Shown here piece by piece: positions 62,032 through 64,000 of a DNA stretch of 64,000 nucleotides. The stretch lies in NCBI RefSeq assembly GCF_009017255.1, contig NZ_WBZB01000012.1, forward strand, positions 1 through 64,000. The letters are read 5' to 3'. Within the stretch, counting starts at the first letter, position 1, and every line of letters begins with the position of its first letter. A model generated the notes under the pieces. It saw only the letters and a program-made list of their open reading frames with translations. It was not told the DNA's origin and did not search any database. This DNA is from Alkaliphilus serpentinus. GTDB lineage: Bacteria; Bacillota; Clostridia; Peptostreptococcales; Natronincolaceae. Both the position numbers and the translations under genes were made by a program.

Positions 62032-62171
62032 ATATGAATAAGTATCTTTAAACCTAGCAGAAATAAAAAATCCGGGGACAATTTATCCGTAAATCAGAGC
62101 TTTTATTGTTGAAATTTCAAAATAAAAGTACATACGAACTATGGAAGAACATTTAGTTCTTCGGAGAATAA

Positions 62172-62220
62172 AAAAAGCATATCATAACTTATAGATCACT
62201 TTAATTCAATGCTTTTGTTC
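62172..62220 (+). promoter_or_regulatory. Leader hairpin before yabE, possible attenuator
   Basis: AAAAGCAT and ATGCTTTT at the ends of a ~45-nt segment, followed by TTGTTCTC; preceded by GAACTA...TAGTTC (about 62138-62161). The two might compete, as in an attenuated leader. No known riboswitch core was recognised. Confidence 0.4.
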
Positions 62221-62248
62221 TCATACAAAAAGAACAGGAGGAAGTAAG

Positions 62249-63283
62249 ATGCAGAGTATAGTTAGCAGCAATAGACTTTTTAATAAAAAGATCCTAATTG
62301 CGGCAATGGTGATATTATTGGTTGCAGCAACCATTATCGTCATGAAATTAAATAAGCATGTTGTTATAGCCTTTGATGGCCAAGAAGTGAAAGTAATGAC
62401 CTTTGCAAAGGATGTAGAAGGTTTATTAAAAAAGGAAGGCATAGAGTTTGAGGAAGAAGATAAAATTATACCAGGCCTTCAGGAAAGACTGGTAGATGGA
62501 ACGAGGATTGTAATTCATAGAGCTTTTGATATTACTTTAGTTGATGGAGGGTATGAAACCCAGATAAGAACTGCCGAGTCTACTATTAAAGACCTATTAA
62601 GTTCTCAAGAAATCAAAATAAATCCACTAGATGAAATAGAGCCTGCTCTAACAGAAGAGCTTAAGGCTGGAGAAATCGTCACAATAACCCGGAGAGAAGA
62701 GAACTATATCGTTGAAGAACAAGAGGTTCCCTTTCATACTGTTACTAAATATAGCGATACTCTAAATCATGGAGAAACTAGATTAATCCAAGATGGAGAG
62801 AATGGTTTAAAGGAAATTAAGATTAAAATCTCATACGAGGATGGAATTGAAGTTGCTAGGGAAGTAGTAGAAGAAACGATTCATAAAGAGGCTATCGACG
62901 AAATCGTTGAGAAGGGCACTCTGAACTATATTGTTAGCTCAAGGGGCGAGGTTACAAGATACAAGGAAGTAATAGTTATGGAGGCATCCGCTTATGATGC
63001 AGGCTTTGAAAGCACTGGTAAAAACCCCGGAGATCCTTATTATGGTCTGACAAGAAGTGGTACTAAAGTTCGTAGGGGAGTAGTGGCTGTGGATCCTAAA
63101 GTGATACCCCTAGGAACAAAGCTGTATGTTGAATCGATGGATGGCACTGCCAGCTATGGATATGCAGTTGCTGAGGATACTGGTGGTGCCATAAAGGGGA
63201 ATAAAATTGACCTATTTATGGAAGACCGTAGCGAGGCCTTGAAGTTTGGACGTAGAAAAGTTAAGGTTTATATACTTGAATAG
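62249..63283 (+). CDS. yabE: YabE-like cell-wall protein (DUF348, G5, 3D domains)
   Basis: 344 residues. An N-terminal membrane anchor (about 14-32), two DUF348 units (VVIAFDGQEVKVMTFAKDVE and ITLVDGGYETQIRTAESTIK), a G5 domain (about 150-225, EEQEVPFHTVTKYSDTLNHG) and a C-terminal 3D domain with the Asp triad (AVDPKVIPLGTKLYV, AVAEDTGGAIKGNKIDLFM). 3D domains are MltA-like lytic folds, related to Rpf/Sps proteins in spore revival and wall turnover. AGGAGGAAG before ATG 62249. Confidence 0.92.
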   Translation: MQSIVSSNRLFNKKILIAAMVILLVAATIIVMKLNKHVVIAFDGQEVKVMTFAKDVEGLLKKEGIEFEEEDKIIPGLQERLVDGTRIVIHRAFDITLVDGGYETQIRTAESTIKDLLSSQEIKINPLDEIEPALTEELKAGEIVTITRREENYIVEEQEVPFHTVTKYSDTLNHGETRLIQDGENGLKEIKIKISYEDGIEVAREVVEETIHKEAIDEIVEKGTLNYIVSSRGEVTRYKEVIVMEASAYDAGFESTGKNPGDPYYGLTRSGTKVRRGVVAVDPKVIPLGTKLYVESMDGTASYGYAVAEDTGGAIKGNKIDLFMEDRSEALKFGRRKVKVYILE

Positions 63284-63303
63284 ATTGTATACCTTTTATA
63301 CTA

Positions 63304-63331
63304 AGACCAGAGGGAACTCTGGTCTTTTTCT
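63304..63331 (+). terminator. Rho-independent terminator of yabE
   Basis: AGACCAGAG-ggaa-CTCTGGTCT followed by TTTTC. Confidence 0.85.
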
Positions 63332-63446
63332 TGGGTTTTAAAATAGCTAAAAAACAGCTATAATAAAAACAACAGATACAATACATATTAAAAAAGATAC
63401 CATAATTACGATAAATTATTGAGGTATAGGCTTTAAGGAGGACAAA

Positions 63447-63983
63447 ATGATAAAGGAAATTATAGTAGTAGAGGGTAAGGATGATGTGTCGGCTATAAAG
63501 AGGGCTGTAGATGCAGAAATGATCATAACCGGTGGATACGCATTACCGCCCTCTGTCCTAAAAAGAATAGAAACAGCAGCAAAAAAAAGAGGGGTAATTA
63601 TTTTTACCGACCCAGATTATGCAGGAGAAAGAATTAGACATATTATATCCTCTCAAATCCCTGGGTGTAAGCATGCCTTTCTCTCAAAGGAGGAGGCCAT
63701 GAAGGATGATGATATAGGGGTGGAAAATGCCTCCCCTGAAAACATCATAAAGGCTTTGGAGAAGGTTAGGTGCCAACAGATAGAAACAAGCAATCTCTTT
63801 ACCAAGGAAGACCTGATAAAACACAAGCTAATCGGATATGAAGGGTCAGCAGATAGAAGAAACACCTTAGGACAATTGCTAGGAATAGGCTATGGTAATG
63901 GGAAGCAATTTCTTAGTAGATTAAATAATTATGGTGTCACAAGGGAAGAGTTTTTAGCTGTAATAAATACTATGGAAGAGTAG
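63447..63983 (+). CDS. rnmV: Ribonuclease M5
   Basis: 178 residues. The TOPRIM domain has IIVVEGKDDVSAIKRAVDAE (catalytic Glu) and VIIFTDPDYAGERIRH (DxD). The C-terminal part (about 120-178) carries GSADRRNTLGQLLGIGYGNG. It matures 5S rRNA precursor together with L18. TAAGGAGGAC before ATG 63447. In the standard place between yabE and ksgA. Confidence 0.94.
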   Translation: MIKEIIVVEGKDDVSAIKRAVDAEMIITGGYALPPSVLKRIETAAKKRGVIIFTDPDYAGERIRHIISSQIPGCKHAFLSKEEAMKDDDIGVENASPENIIKALEKVRCQQIETSNLFTKEDLIKHKLIGYEGSADRRNTLGQLLGIGYGNGKQFLSRLNNYGVTREEFLAVINTMEE

Positions 63984-63991
63984 GGATTAAA

Positions 63992-64000
63992 ATGGATAAA
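63992..64000 (+). CDS. Start of the next gene, expected rsmA/ksgA
   Basis: ATGGATAAA begins 8 bp after the rnmV stop, with TAGGGATT upstream. Only three codons are inside the window. The identity as 16S rRNA dimethyladenosine transferase rests only on the conserved gene order. Confidence 0.35.

Larger units (their letters stand above)
61668..62248. other. Long divergent intergenic region
   Basis: About 580 bp. It holds heptad-hairpin copy 5 (61831-61874), a promoter (62004-62031) and a ~210-nt leader with at least two hairpins before yabE. No coding frame. Confidence 0.5.

Noticed and set aside
62032-62248. c-di-AMP (ydaO) or c-di-GMP riboswitch before yabE
   Set aside because: The conserved core sequences of either class could not be found by eye.
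1-64000. CRISPR array, tRNA or rRNA genes, complete insertion sequence or prophage
   Set aside because: The heptad repeats lack spacers, no cloverleaf or rRNA sequence was recognised, and no transposase, integrase or phage gene is present.

Overview
The window looks like chromosome of a low-GC, endospore-forming member of the Clostridia, plausibly close to Alkaliphilus/Natronincolaceae (an inference from gene content, not a database match). Supporting signs are the anti-sigma-G factor Gin, SpmA/SpmB, an AbrB regulator with Spo0A-box-like sites, a SigI/RsgI pair, a T-box before metG, AGGAGG-type ribosome binding sites, and many TTG starts. No rRNA, tRNA, CRISPR array or complete insertion sequence was recognised.

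Layout. 1-5.2 kb: the end of an unknown gene, a DUF2089/DUF4097 pair on the minus strand, then yedF, a DUF3343 gene and an MscS channel, and a CPBP membrane protease. 5.2-14.6 kb is accessory. It holds a DUF4846 lipoprotein, a second CPBP protein, a double-glycine leader peptide, a small membrane protein, a C39-peptidase ABC exporter and an HlyD-type partner. Exporter and partner each carry an apparent frameshift. A small membrane protein and an SLH-like/TraB-GumN protein follow. 14.9-19.2 kb: an AI-2E-family permease, a DUF3267 protein, repeat elements, the scar of a deleted ABC transporter, an NhaC antiporter and DUF951. 19.3-30.5 kb is mostly housekeeping: an aminotransferase, ppk-ppx (polyphosphate turnover), rpsF-ssb-rpsR, an ECF-like membrane protein, a TldD/TldE pair and ribosomal protein L25. 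30.6-40.6 kb: a soluble chemoreceptor, hflK-hflC, mltG, a ThiF-like E1 enzyme, a secreted DUF2680 protein with tandem operator repeats, and a two-component system.

From 41 kb to the end the gene order follows the Bacillus subtilis csfB-yaaO-tmk-yaaQ-holB-yaaT-yabB-yabC-abrB-metS-yabD-yabE-rnmV-ksgA region. It links sporulation control, thymidylate synthesis, replication-clamp loading, c-di-AMP sensing, rRNA/tRNA modification and 5S rRNA maturation. Local insertions interrupt it: a thioredoxin-like lipoprotein with sigI-rsgI, cca, pncB, spmAB, an HD-GYP-like protein and a CAP-domain protein.

The most interesting non-gene signals are these: (i) a dispersed repeat family built from ATGTTGA-type heptads plus a hairpin with covarying stems, in five copies; (ii) palindromic inserts flanked by twin copies of one terminator hairpin; (iii) a duplicated ~65-bp control segment with a TGTCGAA box before both the CPBP and the peptide gene; (iv) a SigI-type promoter before sigI; (v) a perfect 11-bp tandem operator before the DUF2680 gene. 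Several genes show visible decay or loss of key residues: the two frameshifts, a nonsense codon ten residues before the end of the CAP protein, an HD-GYP lacking the His of HD, and a thioredoxin fold without its CxxC.
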